Shown: positions 9,514 to 17,158 of the stretch, piece by piece
Layout of the letters: each line of letters begins with the position of its first letter
Numbering within the stretch: position 1 is the stretch's first letter
Program-made: the position numbers and the translations under genes
Notes under the pieces: generated by a model
What the model was told of the DNA's origin: nothing
The model's database searches: none
What the model saw: only the letters and a program-made list of their open reading frames with translations
DNA from: Acidobacteriota bacterium
GTDB taxonomy: Bacteria > Acidobacteriota > Terriglobia > Terriglobales > Acidobacteriaceae
Direction of reading: 5' to 3'
NCBI GenBank assembly: GCA_023265315.1
Contig: JAHFUA010000007.1
Location: 1 to 44,309 of the forward strand
DNA: 44,309 bases

Positions 9514-10829
9514 TGAAAGTATGCGTCATCGGCCTGGGGAAACTCGGCGCTCCGCTGGCAGCGTGCATGGCGGCGCGCGGCATGACCGTGGTCGGGGTGG
9601 ATGCGGATAAGCGCAAGGTGGAGGCCATCAACCACGGCAAGCCACCGGTGCCCGAGCCGGGGCTGGCTGAGATGCTCGCGGAAGCCGGCGGCCGGCTGAC
9701 CGCAGTCGAGCAGATCGCGCCGGCGGTGGCGCACAGCGACCTCACGTTCATCGTGGTCTCCACTCCCAGCGAAGCCGGCGGCGGCTTTTCGCTGAAGTAC
9801 GTCGAGCCGACGTGCCGGGAGATCGGGCGGACGCTGGCGTCGAAGAAGGAATATCACGTCGTCTCGCTCACCAGCACGGTGATGCCGGGCACGACCGGAG
9901 GCCGGGTCCGCAGCCTGCTCGAACACAGCAGCGGCAAGCGTTGCGGTCCGGATTTCGGCCTGTGCTACAGCCCCGAGTTTATCGCCCTGGGCAGCGTGAT
10001 CCGCGACTTCCTGAATCCGGACATGCTGCTGATCGGGGAATCCGACCAGCGCGCCGGCGACACGCTGGCGGCGCTCTACCGGCAGGTGTGTGAGAACCAG
10101 CCGGCGGTTGCGCGCATGAACTTCGTCAACGCCGAGGTCACCAAGCTGGCGGTCAACACCTACGTGACCACCAAGATCAGCTTCGCCAACATGCTGGCGC
10201 GCATCAGCGAGCGCCTGCCGGGGGCGGACGTGGACGTCATCACCTCCGCGCTCGGCCTCGACAGCCGTATTGGCGGCAAGTACCTGAAGGGCGCCATCAG
10301 CTACGGAGGCCCCTGCTTCCCACGCGACAACCTGGCCATGGCGGCGCTGGCGCGGCAGGTGGGAACCTCGCCCGAACTGGCCCAGAGCGTGGACCACTTC
10401 AATCGCTGGCAGGTCGAGTGGCTCGCCGATTTCGTGCAGCAGCATTCCCAAGGACCAGTGGGCGTGCTCGGGCTGACTTATAAGCCAGGCACGGACGTGG
10501 TGGAGGAAGCTGTAGGCCTGCTGCTGGCGCGGGAACTCTCGCAGCGCGGGGTGGCGGTGATCGCTTATGATCCATGGGGTGAAGAGAATTCCGCGCGCGT
10601 GCTGGGCGACAGGGTGCGGTTGACGCCGGGAGCGGAAGAGTGTATCGCTGGGGCCGACCTGGTGGTGCTCACCACGCCGTGGCGCGAGTTCGCCTCCATC
10701 CCCGGGGAGCGATGGGCGCGCGCCGGCACGCCGCGCACCGTGGTGGACTGCTGGCGCCTGCTGAAGCACCTGGGGCGGCAGCCGGGCGTGCGTTATCTTG
10801 TGTTGGGAGCGTGTGAAGACAAGGCGTGA
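9513..10829 (+). CDS. UDP-glucose/GDP-mannose-type nucleotide-sugar 6-dehydrogenase
   Basis: The 438-residue NAD-dependent oxidoreductase oxidises the C6 hydroxyl of a nucleotide sugar to a uronic acid. The Rossmann motif is VIGLGKLGAPLA at residues 5-16. Catalytic Cys268 lies in YGGPCFPRDN, and Lys211 in VTKLAVNTY is the conserved base. The C-terminal NAD/UDP domain includes GVLGLTYKPGTDVVEEA. The start at 9513 overlaps the previous stop, and an ATG earlier in frame lies inside the upstream methyltransferase. Sugar specificity is uncertain. It ends the run of genes that begins at metY, and a palindromic repeat follows at 10909. Confidence 0.9.
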   Translation: MKVCVIGLGKLGAPLAACMAARGMTVVGVDADKRKVEAINHGKPPVPEPGLAEMLAEAGGRLTAVEQIAPAVAHSDLTFIVVSTPSEAGGGFSLKYVEPTCREIGRTLASKKEYHVVSLTSTVMPGTTGGRVRSLLEHSSGKRCGPDFGLCYSPEFIALGSVIRDFLNPDMLLIGESDQRAGDTLAALYRQVCENQPAVARMNFVNAEVTKLAVNTYVTTKISFANMLARISERLPGADVDVITSALGLDSRIGGKYLKGAISYGGPCFPRDNLAMAALARQVGTSPELAQSVDHFNRWQVEWLADFVQQHSQGPVGVLGLTYKPGTDVVEEAVGLLLARELSQRGVAVIAYDPWGEENSARVLGDRVRLTPGAEECIAGADLVVLTTPWREFASIPGERWARAGTPRTVVDCWRLLKHLGRQPGVRYLVLGACEDKA

Positions 10830-10908
10830 TTATTTCGTCTGGTGTTCACAAGACCATTGACTAACCAGCACGAGAGACGTTGCTGGAAGTTTCTCTGCAC
10901 TACCTAAC

Positions 10909-11034
10909 GTGTCATCCTTCGCCAGCCGAAGGCGAGCGGAGGATCTGACGGAGCAGCCGGCACTACCCTTGTGGGTAGCGCCACCGTTGCCGTCAGATTC
11001 TCCCCTCTCGCTTTGCTCGACGGAAGAATGACAC
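10909..11034 (+). repeat. Palindromic intergenic repeat (GTCATCCTTC type)
   Basis: The outer arms GTGTCATCCTTC (10909-10920) and GAAGAATGACAC (11023-11034) pair with one G-T. Inner arms GGATCTGACGG and CCGTCAGATTC pair similarly, and the centre is a perfect CTACCC/GGGTAG hairpin. The element occupies most of the gap after the dehydrogenase gene and may act as a transcript end. Related elements occur at 13977 and 41489. Confidence 0.75.
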
Positions 11035-11089
11035 TTGAATGGGGGGTCGTTGCCGGGCTGAAGCCCCTCGCTTCTGCACCTTAGCGATT

Positions 11090-12004
11090 ATGGCGAAACC
11101 AGATCCAAACGCGGCGCTGACCATCTTTGCCCTGCCCAAGCCGTTCCGCGGGCACATCGAGACCATCCAGCGCAACGCCATCCGGAGCTGGACCGAGCTC
11201 AGGCCCGCCCCCGAGATCCTGCTGTTCGGCGACGACGCCGGCACCGCGGAGATCGCACAGCAATTGGGCTTGCGGCACATCCCTTCCGTCCGCCGCAACG
11301 AATTCGGCACGCCGCTGGTGAGCGACCTTTTCCAGCAGGCGCAGTCGGCGGCCCGGCACGACAGGCTCTGTTACGTCAATTCCGACATCATCCTGCTGGC
11401 CGATCTTCCGCCGGCGGTCGCGCGCATTGCCCGCTTCCGCGAAGAGTTCCTGATGGTGGGCCGCAGGCTGGACCTGGATCTAGCCGAGCCGCTGTGCTTC
11501 GACGCCAACGGCTGGGGAGCGTCTCTGCGCAGCCGCGCCCTGAGCCAGGGCCGGATGAACATCGCCCGCTCCATCGACTACTTCGTCTTCCCGCGCAACC
11601 TCTACCCGCCCTTGCCGGAGATGGCCCTGGGACGCTTCTGGTGGGACAACTGGCTCATCTGGAAAGCGCACGCGGTGGGCGCGGCGGTGGTGGACGCGTC
11701 CGCGGTGGTGCTGGCCATCCACCAGAACCACGATCATTCGCACTACGCCGGCGGCCGCCAGGCCATGCTGGCGGGCGAGGAAGCCACGCGCAACTGCCGC
11801 CTCGGTTGCGAGACCAACCCGGCGGACTTCGACAACGGTCTCTCCTGGCGCTACTTCTACACCATCGACGATGCCACGCACGTGCTGCTGCGCGAGGGCA
11901 TCAAGCCCACCCGGCGCCACACCTGGAAGATGGTGAAGCGCACATTTGGAAATCCCCGCAGCCTGCCCGCTTTGATCCGGCGGACGCTGGCGGGGTCGCG
12001 CTAG
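11090..12004 (+). CDS. Glycosyltransferase-like protein (GT-A type)
   Basis: The 304-residue protein from ATG 11090 has features of a GT-A fold: a beta strand ending EILLFGDD, helix-turn segments, then DRLCYVNSDIILLADLP, where Asn97-Ser98-Asp99 would be the nucleotide-sugar/metal motif. Later segments (FWWDNWLIWKAH, AIHQNHDHSHYAGG) are aromatic and His-rich, as in acceptor sites. I cannot assign a CAZy family. Its position after the methyltransferase/UDP-sugar dehydrogenase run suits surface glycan assembly. Its TAG overlaps the stop of the opposing DUF35 gene within a shared CTAG. Confidence 0.65.
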   Translation: MAKPDPNAALTIFALPKPFRGHIETIQRNAIRSWTELRPAPEILLFGDDAGTAEIAQQLGLRHIPSVRRNEFGTPLVSDLFQQAQSAARHDRLCYVNSDIILLADLPPAVARIARFREEFLMVGRRLDLDLAEPLCFDANGWGASLRSRALSQGRMNIARSIDYFVFPRNLYPPLPEMALGRFWWDNWLIWKAHAVGAAVVDASAVVLAIHQNHDHSHYAGGRQAMLAGEEATRNCRLGCETNPADFDNGLSWRYFYTIDDATHVLLREGIKPTRRHTWKMVKRTFGNPRSLPALIRRTLAGSR

Positions 12005-12501
12005 CTTTTTTCGGCTGGGCGGTGGTTCTGTTCTTCCTCGTTGCTCCGCGTGCCGTTCTCGGCGGGGGGAGCGGTTCCGCTGGGGGGATTCTTGTACACG
12101 CTGAGGAAGCGCTTGACCGCGCTCTTGACGGCGCCGGTGGTGCGCTGGGGAGCGGCGCCGCGGCGCTTCCAGAACATGGTGACGCGGTCGGCGAGCCCGA
12201 GGTGGGCGAAGTAGAAGATGCCGTCCACCTGCTCGATCACCACCCGCCGTCCGATCTTCAACTGGCGGGTTTCCTTGCCGTGACAGAAGATGCGCGCGCC
12301 ACCAGGTAGCTCCACCACCGCGATGTGCAAGGGAGGCTTAAACCCTTCAGGAACCGCCGTTAGCGTGGTGTAGGAGAGGACCGAGCCGTAGCCCGCAATC
12401 TCCACCGGGGTCATCTCCACCGGGTGGCGGGGACAGATGCGCACCGGCGGCGCGACCACCCAACCGCAATCCGGACAACGCGAGGCTGCCACCATTTCCA
12501 T
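12001..12501 (-). CDS. DUF35 OB-fold / zinc-ribbon acyl-CoA-binding protein
   Basis: The 166-residue protein begins at ATG 12501, overlapping the TGA of the thiolase gene (TGATG). An N-terminal rubredoxin-like zinc ribbon (Cys9, Cys12, Cys23 and His26 or a nearby residue) precedes an OB-fold (VEIAGYGSVLSYTTL ... PPLHIAVVELPGGARIF). This is the DUF35 arrangement of ChsH2-type subunits and of the archaeal thiolase/HMG-CoA synthase bridging protein. These proteins bind CoA thioesters for an adjacent thiolase-fold enzyme, here the upstream gene. The C-terminal 55 residues are basic then acidic and look disordered. The function follows the partner. Confidence 0.85.
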   Translation of the reverse strand: MEMVAASRCPDCGWVVAPPVRICPRHPVEMTPVEIAGYGSVLSYTTLTAVPEGFKPPLHIAVVELPGGARIFCHGKETRQLKIGRRVVIEQVDGIFYFAHLGLADRVTMFWKRRGAAPQRTTGAVKSAVKRFLSVYKNPPSGTAPPAENGTRSNEEEQNHRPAEKS

Positions 12502-13625
12502 CACGCCACCTGCTCGACCAGCGTCACCCAGTTGTTGGTGGCCAGGCCGCCGATGGAGTGAGCCAGGCCCACGCTTGCCTTCACCTGACGTCCCAGAGCC
12601 CGTCCGGTGAGCTGCCACACCAGCTCGACCACCTGCGCGACCCCGGTGGCGGCCAGCGCATGACCGCGAGCCTTCAATCCGCCCGAGGGGTTCACCGGCA
12701 GGCGCCCTTCCAGCGTCAGTTCGCCGTTCTGAGCGGCCTTAGCAGCCTTGCCCGGCGGGAACAGCCCGATGTCCTCCAGCGACAGGATCTCGAAGGGGGC
12801 GAAAGCATCGTGGATCTCGGCCACCTGCACGCGCTCGGGTCCGAAGCCGGCCATCTGGAATGCCGCTTTGGCGGCGTCCTGGGTGGCGCGAAAGCCGGTG
12901 AGCGAGTCGCGATAGCGGACCGCCAGGTAGTCGCTGCCCTGGCCCATGCCCGCCAGCTTGGTGCCGGTGGGGTCGGAGGTCAGCAGGACCGCCGCCGCTC
13001 CGTCGGAGATGGGACAGCAGTGTTGTAGCCGCAGCGGGTCGGCGATCATGCGGCTGCTCATCACCTCCTCCAGCGTCACCGGCTGCTGGAAATGCGCGTA
13101 AGGATTGCGCGCGCCATTGGCATGGTTCTTCACCGCGACCTGCGCCATGTCCAGTTCGGTGATGAGGCCCTTGGCCAGCGCCGCCCGGGCCACAATGGCG
13201 GCCAGTGCCGGCATGGTGGCGCCGTAGGAGCGCTCGTGGGGGTCAATGACGCGGCTGATGATCTCGGAAACCCGCGGGGTGGAAACGTGCGTCATCTTCT
13301 CGCCGCCTACCACCAGCACGTGGTTGTGGAAGCCGGAGGCGATCAGGGCGAATCCGGCATAAAGCGCCGCCGCCCCGGAGGAGGTGGCGGTCTCGACGCG
13401 AATGGCGGGGACATGCGACAGACCGAGGTAGGTGCCCATGTGGGAGGCGAAGTTGCCCTCGCCCACGAACTCCTCGGGGTCCATGGCCGTGACCACCAGG
13501 GCCGTGGGCTCGCGACCAGCCTCGCGCAGCGCCTCCAGCGCAGCGTCGGCCATCAGGTCTTCCAGCGTTTCGGAGCGGCGGCCGAAGCGGGTCATGGCCG
13601 CAGCCGCGATCCAGACGTCTCTCAT
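12501..13625 (-). CDS. Thiolase-fold enzyme (SCP-x/Ltp2 type) lacking the nucleophilic Cys
   Basis: The 374-residue thiolase-superfamily protein shows EIHDAFAPFEIL, NPSGGLKARGHALAATG and a C-terminal GLAHSIGGLATNN, the layout of SCP-x-like and archaeal thiolases that partner with DUF35. Where thiolases carry the acylated cysteine (VExxCxSG), this protein has VETATSSG, with Thr81 in the Cys position. The C-terminal Cys-Gly-Gly of classical thiolases is also absent. Thiolysis or Claisen chemistry through an acyl-cysteine is therefore unlikely. Ltp2-DUF35 complexes are thiolase-fold retro-aldolases acting on CoA thioesters, and this pair may do something similar. The substrate is unknown. Translationally coupled to the DUF35 gene. 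Confidence 0.85.
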   Translation of the reverse strand: MRDVWIAAAAMTRFGRRSETLEDLMADAALEALREAGREPTALVVTAMDPEEFVGEGNFASHMGTYLGLSHVPAIRVETATSSGAAALYAGFALIASGFHNHVLVVGGEKMTHVSTPRVSEIISRVIDPHERSYGATMPALAAIVARAALAKGLITELDMAQVAVKNHANGARNPYAHFQQPVTLEEVMSSRMIADPLRLQHCCPISDGAAAVLLTSDPTGTKLAGMGQGSDYLAVRYRDSLTGFRATQDAAKAAFQMAGFGPERVQVAEIHDAFAPFEILSLEDIGLFPPGKAAKAAQNGELTLEGRLPVNPSGGLKARGHALAATGVAQVVELVWQLTGRALGRQVKASVGLAHSIGGLATNNWVTLVEQVA

Positions 13626-13825
13626 CTCCTCCGACCCCGTCCCGTCGCGATGTTAGCAGCAGGGCTCGCGATTATCCCGCCAAATAATATAGATGGCGTG
13701 AAGCGGGAACGCGACGAGTCGGTGGTGGATGAATTCCGCCGGCGGGGCAACGTGCCTGAAGTCCATCGGTAGGTAGTCATGGGTTTCGAGCTGAGCCCAG
13801 GCCAGGTGTTAAGCTACTTGGGTAC

Positions 13826-13900
13826 GGGCCCGTAGCTCAGCGGTAGAGCAGGGGACTCATAATCCCTTGGTCCCTGGTTCGAATCCAGGCGGGCCCACCA
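13826..13900 (+). tRNA. tRNA with CAT anticodon (Met elongator or Ile2)
   Basis: The 75-nt cloverleaf is complete. The acceptor GGGCCCG/CGGGCCC is perfect, the D stem is GCTC/GAGC, the anticodon stem GGGGA/TCCCT has loop CTCATAA, the T arm is CCTGG-TTCGAAT-CCAGG, and CCA is encoded at 13898-13900. CAT fits elongator tRNA-Met, or tRNA-Ile2 whose C34 is modified to lysidine. The GACTCATAATC and CTTGGTC segments resemble Ile2 of E. coli, but this does not settle identity. It is not an initiator: the acceptor 1-72 pair is intact and the anticodon stem lacks the GGG/CCC triplet next to the loop. Confidence 0.93.
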
Positions 13901-13976
13901 GAGCTCCCTCGCTCCGCTCGGAAGAATTTCGGCTGGATTATTCATTTAGTAAAAATCAGTAAAAATTAATTTCGAA

Positions 13977-14150
13977 CTGTCATCCCGAATGAGGGCCAGG
14001 CCAAGATCGCATCAAGCCCGCTTTTGGCTTGATGCGTTGGCTGGCCCGAGTCGAGGGATCTTGGGGTTCGGAGTTGGAGCAAATCAAAACCAAGGTCCCT
14101 CGACTCGCGCTCCCTCGCCGGGGTCAGTCGCGCATCGCTCGGGATGACAG
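13977..14150 (+). repeat. Palindromic intergenic repeat (GTCATCCCGA type)
   Basis: The outer arms CTGTCATCCCGA (13977-13988) and TCGGGATGACAG (14139-14150) are perfectly complementary. Inside are a strong hairpin, GCATCAAGCC/GGCTTGATGC (14009-14035), flanked by GGCCAG/CTGGCC, and a GAGGGATCTTGG/CCAAGGTCCCTC pair (14053-14103). This whole foldable unit closely resembles the repeat at 41489-41597. No coding content is seen in it. Confidence 0.8.
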
Positions 14151-14365
14151 ATTTGCGGGAAGCGCGCCTTCACGACAGATGTCGCAAAACGTAGGCCATG
14201 CCAGCGCGCGTTTTGAGGACTCGGCGGCAAATGGTTCCCTGATCGCCTCGCACAAACAAATGCCCGTGCGGGCGGTTACGGTACCGGGAATCGGGCCGGA
14301 ACCAATCCGGGAATCTGAGCCTAGCGCATCGCCAAGCGGAGAATTACCATTTCATAATTGTTAAG
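14151..14365. other. Intergenic stretch with no recognised gene
   Basis: I see no convincing coding region, RNA or repeat here. The open frame that crosses it on the plus strand runs through the preceding palindromic repeat and has no family features. Confidence 0.5.
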
Positions 14366-14381
14366 TTGCGAATATTCGCAA
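14366..14381. promoter_or_regulatory. 16-bp perfect palindrome, ArsR-type operator candidate
   Basis: TTGCGAATATTCGCAA is a perfect palindrome, flanked on both sides by TTAAG, in an AT-rich segment at the head of the respiratory cluster. ArsR/SmtB regulators bind such short AT-centred palindromes, and an ArsR-family gene lies in the same cluster at 20877. The porin start is 437 nt further on, so the site would control a long leader transcript. Confidence 0.5.
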
Positions 14382-14818
14382 TTAAGTGAGTATCTTCACC
14401 CACTGTTTCCCTCGCATATCTGGAGCGCGCCTTTCCTCGCCCCACCGCTGGGACAGCGCTCCGGTTCCCAGGCCGATTCGGTTGTTGAGATTTGCAACGC
14501 CGTGGACGGCTCATCGAGGAGTTTCCCCACGTTTCTTCCACCACGGGCTTTGTCCGACACTCCAGATTCACGGAGGTCTTGAAATTGCGACTCTCGAGCC
14601 TGGAGATTCCTGCAGCCGCTGCTGGGTGTAGCTGCAGCTCGTGCTGCGGGGATCTTCAAGGGAGGGTTGGTGCAGTCTGGTGCTTATTTCATCTTCTTAG
14701 CGCCGGCCCGGGGCAAAGCCATGCAGAGGTTCTGCATCGGCCGGGCGGCCCAGTCTGAGCGACCGGCGACGTGCGGGCGCCTCGGTCTGCACGCCAGGCG
14801 CAAATTCAAGCAGAGGTC
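14382..14818 (+). other. Long 5' leader of the porin gene with local hairpins
   Basis: About 430 nt lack a credible gene. At 14704-14745 the strand can form CCGGCC/GGCCGG enclosing GGGGCAAAGCC and a perfect ATGCAG/CTGCAT hairpin (14722-14738). The string GCAAAGCC...GCCGGG faintly resembles the 3' half of the c-di-GMP-I (GEMM) riboswitch. The 5' half with its GGCAAACC segment is not visible, so I do not call a riboswitch. Confidence 0.35.
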
Positions 14819-16675
14819 ATGTCTATGAAAAGAATGGTTCTCATTTTCTCAGCCTTATGCCTGCTGGTAGCGGGAGGTTGGGCGCAGAACGGCTCACCGT
14901 CCGCGGCCGCGACCGATTCGACGTCCCGGGCGCAGAGCGACGATCCAGCCCAGCTCCGGCAGGAAATCGATCAACTCAAGAAGTCCCTGGGGGCTTTGGA
15001 GCAGCGCCTGGCAACCCAGGAGAAGGAGAGCCAGGCGCAGAAGGAAGCTGCCAGGACCCAGGACACGATCGCGGCGGCCGACCTGGAGAAGCGGGTTTCG
15101 GAGACGGAGAAGGAGCAAGCTCTGGACCGCCTCAGGCTCACGGGCGACTACCGCTTCGAGGCCCACTCCATCTGGGGCAACGTGCCCGCCCATCTCGACG
15201 GTATGGCCATGCAGAACCTGATGGTCAAGACCCTGTTCGTGACCACTCCCACGGCCCAGGGTGGATTGGGCATGCCCTTCGATCCCAGCATGCTGAACAT
15301 GCCCATCAACCAGTTCGTCGGGCTGCTCAATGGCGCCGTGCAGAACAACTATGCACAGTACCAATTCTTTACCAACAATCTGACGTTCAACCAGTTGAAC
15401 CAGGCCGCCCAGGGGTTCAAGCAGATGGGCATCCTGAATCCCTTCATGAACTACCTGGCCACGGCGCCTAACGTCTTCGTACCTTCCTACAAGGACAACA
15501 ACAAGATCCTGTACACCAACCGGCTGCGGCTGAAGTTCAACGCCAAAGTGAGCGAGAACGTCAGCTTCGAAGGCCGGCTGAGCATGTACAAGGTCTTCGG
15601 CGACTCAACCGGCGTGCAGGTGTTCAACGGGCAGCCCAACAGCTTCAACATCGATGGCAACACCGCTGGCACCCCCAATTCGGACATCCTGCGGGTGGAG
15701 CGGGCCTATTTCAATTGGAACAACATCGGCGGCTCGAAGTTCTACCTGTCGATCGGGCGGCGGCCTTCGACCTACGGCCCTCCGCTGAACTACCGGCAGG
15801 ATGAGCCGCGGGGCGGGACGCCGTCGGCCGCCATCATCGACTACCAGTTCGATGGCATCACCTTCGGCTACCGCGTCAACGACAACATGGTCTGGCGGCT
15901 GTGCTACGGCCTGGGCTACGAGTCGGGCTTCGGCAGCGGCGACATTCTCAAGCTGCCTCAGGACCGGCTGAAAGACGTGCACTTCCTGGGTGCCAACCTC
16001 GATCTGTGGACCACCGACAAGACCCTCATCCAGACCACCATTGCCCATGCCTTCAACGTTACCGACGGCATGGCCGGCCTGATCGTGCTGCCGGCGAATC
16101 CGCTGACCGGAGATCCGATCAATGCGCCGGTGGTGATGCGGTTCAATCCCTCGGCCAACCTGGGCAGCATCAACCTGGCCAGCGTGAACGTCACGCGCCG
16201 CCAGGGTCCGATGGACCTCTACATCAGCGGCAACTACTCGGGCACACGCCCGAACGGCCTGACCGGGCCTTTCGGCGGGTTGATGTCTGACCCGTTCGAC
16301 ACCCCGCAGGACCGCAACGGCTTCATGGTCCTGGTGGGGGCGCGCTACAACTTCGGGAACGATGAGCGCTCCAAGATCGGGTTCGAGGTGAACCACGGCA
16401 CCAAGTACTGGTTCAACTTCGCCCAGGCCGAGGACGACATCATTGCCCCCAAGACCAATACGCGCGGAGAGGTGTATGAGGCGTACTTCACGCATCGGCT
16501 GAGCCAGCGCTTCATCTTCAAGGCCGACTTCATGAAGTACAACTACCGCTACTCCGGTTCCGGCTGGAACGTGGGGGCGCCGAAATCGTTGGACTCGTTG
16601 GCCACCCCGCTTCTGGGCTTCCCCACCTACAAAGACGCGTTCATGGCCACCTTGGGCCTGACCGCGAGGTTCTAG
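14819..16675 (+). CDS. Outer-membrane beta-barrel protein (DUF3373-like porin)
   Basis: The 618-residue protein starts at ATG 14819 (AGAGG upstream; Met at 14825 is an alternative). It has a signal peptide ending Gly-Trp-Ala-Gln, a coiled coil with heptads (about residues 45-105, DQLKKSLGALEQRLATQ), and then a long barrel of alternating strands (YLSIGRRPSTYGPPLN, GFMVLVGARYNFG) ending in the classical terminal Phe (LGLTARF). The layout resembles DUF3373-type outer-membrane proteins. As first gene of the respiratory cluster it probably admits the substrate or anchors the system at the outer membrane. A hairpin with a short T-run follows the stop, so downstream genes may be expressed at a lower level. 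Confidence 0.8.
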   Translation: MSMKRMVLIFSALCLLVAGGWAQNGSPSAAATDSTSRAQSDDPAQLRQEIDQLKKSLGALEQRLATQEKESQAQKEAARTQDTIAAADLEKRVSETEKEQALDRLRLTGDYRFEAHSIWGNVPAHLDGMAMQNLMVKTLFVTTPTAQGGLGMPFDPSMLNMPINQFVGLLNGAVQNNYAQYQFFTNNLTFNQLNQAAQGFKQMGILNPFMNYLATAPNVFVPSYKDNNKILYTNRLRLKFNAKVSENVSFEGRLSMYKVFGDSTGVQVFNGQPNSFNIDGNTAGTPNSDILRVERAYFNWNNIGGSKFYLSIGRRPSTYGPPLNYRQDEPRGGTPSAAIIDYQFDGITFGYRVNDNMVWRLCYGLGYESGFGSGDILKLPQDRLKDVHFLGANLDLWTTDKTLIQTTIAHAFNVTDGMAGLIVLPANPLTGDPINAPVVMRFNPSANLGSINLASVNVTRRQGPMDLYISGNYSGTRPNGLTGPFGGLMSDPFDTPQDRNGFMVLVGARYNFGNDERSKIGFEVNHGTKYWFNFAQAEDDIIAPKTNTRGEVYEAYFTHRLSQRFIFKADFMKYNYRYSGSGWNVGAPKSLDSLATPLLGFPTYKDAFMATLGLTARF

Positions 16676-16685
16676 CTGGCACAAC

Positions 16686-16715
16686 TCGGGGCTGGTTTCG
16701 GCCAGCCCCGGTTTT
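16686..16715 (+). terminator. Hairpin with T-run between porin and cytochrome genes
   Basis: CGGGGCTGG (16687-16695) pairs perfectly with CCAGCCCCG (16702-16710), with a 6-nt loop and GTTTT after it. The T-run is short, so partial read-through into the cytochrome and reductase genes is plausible. It could set the porin to reductase ratio. Confidence 0.65.
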
Positions 16716-16736
16716 AAGCAATCGCTGGAGGTTGAC

Positions 16737-17078
16737 ATGCATCGTGCAAGCAAGCTGCAAACGGTAAGCAAGATCATCTTCGTCGCACTCATCCTTATCG
16801 TCGCGACCACGCTGCTGTGGGCGGGCAATGAAGCCAAAGGAAAGTACTACTTCAAACAGAACTGCAAGGAGTGCCACAGCAAGGGCGCTGTGGGCGGAGA
16901 GATCACGCCCATGAGCAAGACCCAGGCGCAGTGGAAGGCCTATTTCGCAACCGGCAAACACAACAAAAGAGTGGAGCCGCTGACCAAGATCATGCCGGAT
17001 GATCAGCTCCGGGATGTGCAGACCTTCCTGGCGAACCACGCAGTGGATTCGCTGCAGCCGGAGACCTGCGGCAAGTGA
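16737..17078 (+). CDS. Small monoheme c-type cytochrome
   Basis: The 113-residue protein has an N-terminal signal/anchor (residues 10-30, IIFVALILIVATTLLWAG) and one heme-binding CKECH (Cys43, Cys46, His47). It also has several Met residues that could supply the sixth ligand (Met59 in GEITPMSK, Met86 in KIMPDD). Domain length fits a class I cytochrome c. It is periplasmic, probably tethered. It lies between the porin and the molybdopterin reductase, so it likely carries electrons to or from the catalytic subunit. A single extra Cys111 near the C terminus is unusual. Confidence 0.85.
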   Translation: MHRASKLQTVSKIIFVALILIVATTLLWAGNEAKGKYYFKQNCKECHSKGAVGGEITPMSKTQAQWKAYFATGKHNKRVEPLTKIMPDDQLRDVQTFLANHAVDSLQPETCGK

Positions 17079-17158
17079 GCGGCGGTCAGGCCTGGGGCGC
17101 GGACCTCGGGTCCTGCCCCGGCTCGGCGTCCGAGCGCGACTGAGATGGCGAGGAGGAA

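Noticed and set aside
9411-10769. Minus-strand open frame of 452 codons opposite the dehydrogenase
   Set aside because: The plus-strand gene has the complete Rossmann motif and catalytic Cys; the reverse has no recognisable motif.
14492-14758. 88-codon plus-strand frame in the porin leader
   Set aside because: Cys/Ser-rich translation with no ribosome site, overlapping the hairpins of the leader; not protein-like.
15605-16837. Minus-strand open frame of 410 codons opposite the porin
   Set aside because: It crosses the porin stop, the hairpin and the cytochrome start with no protein features.
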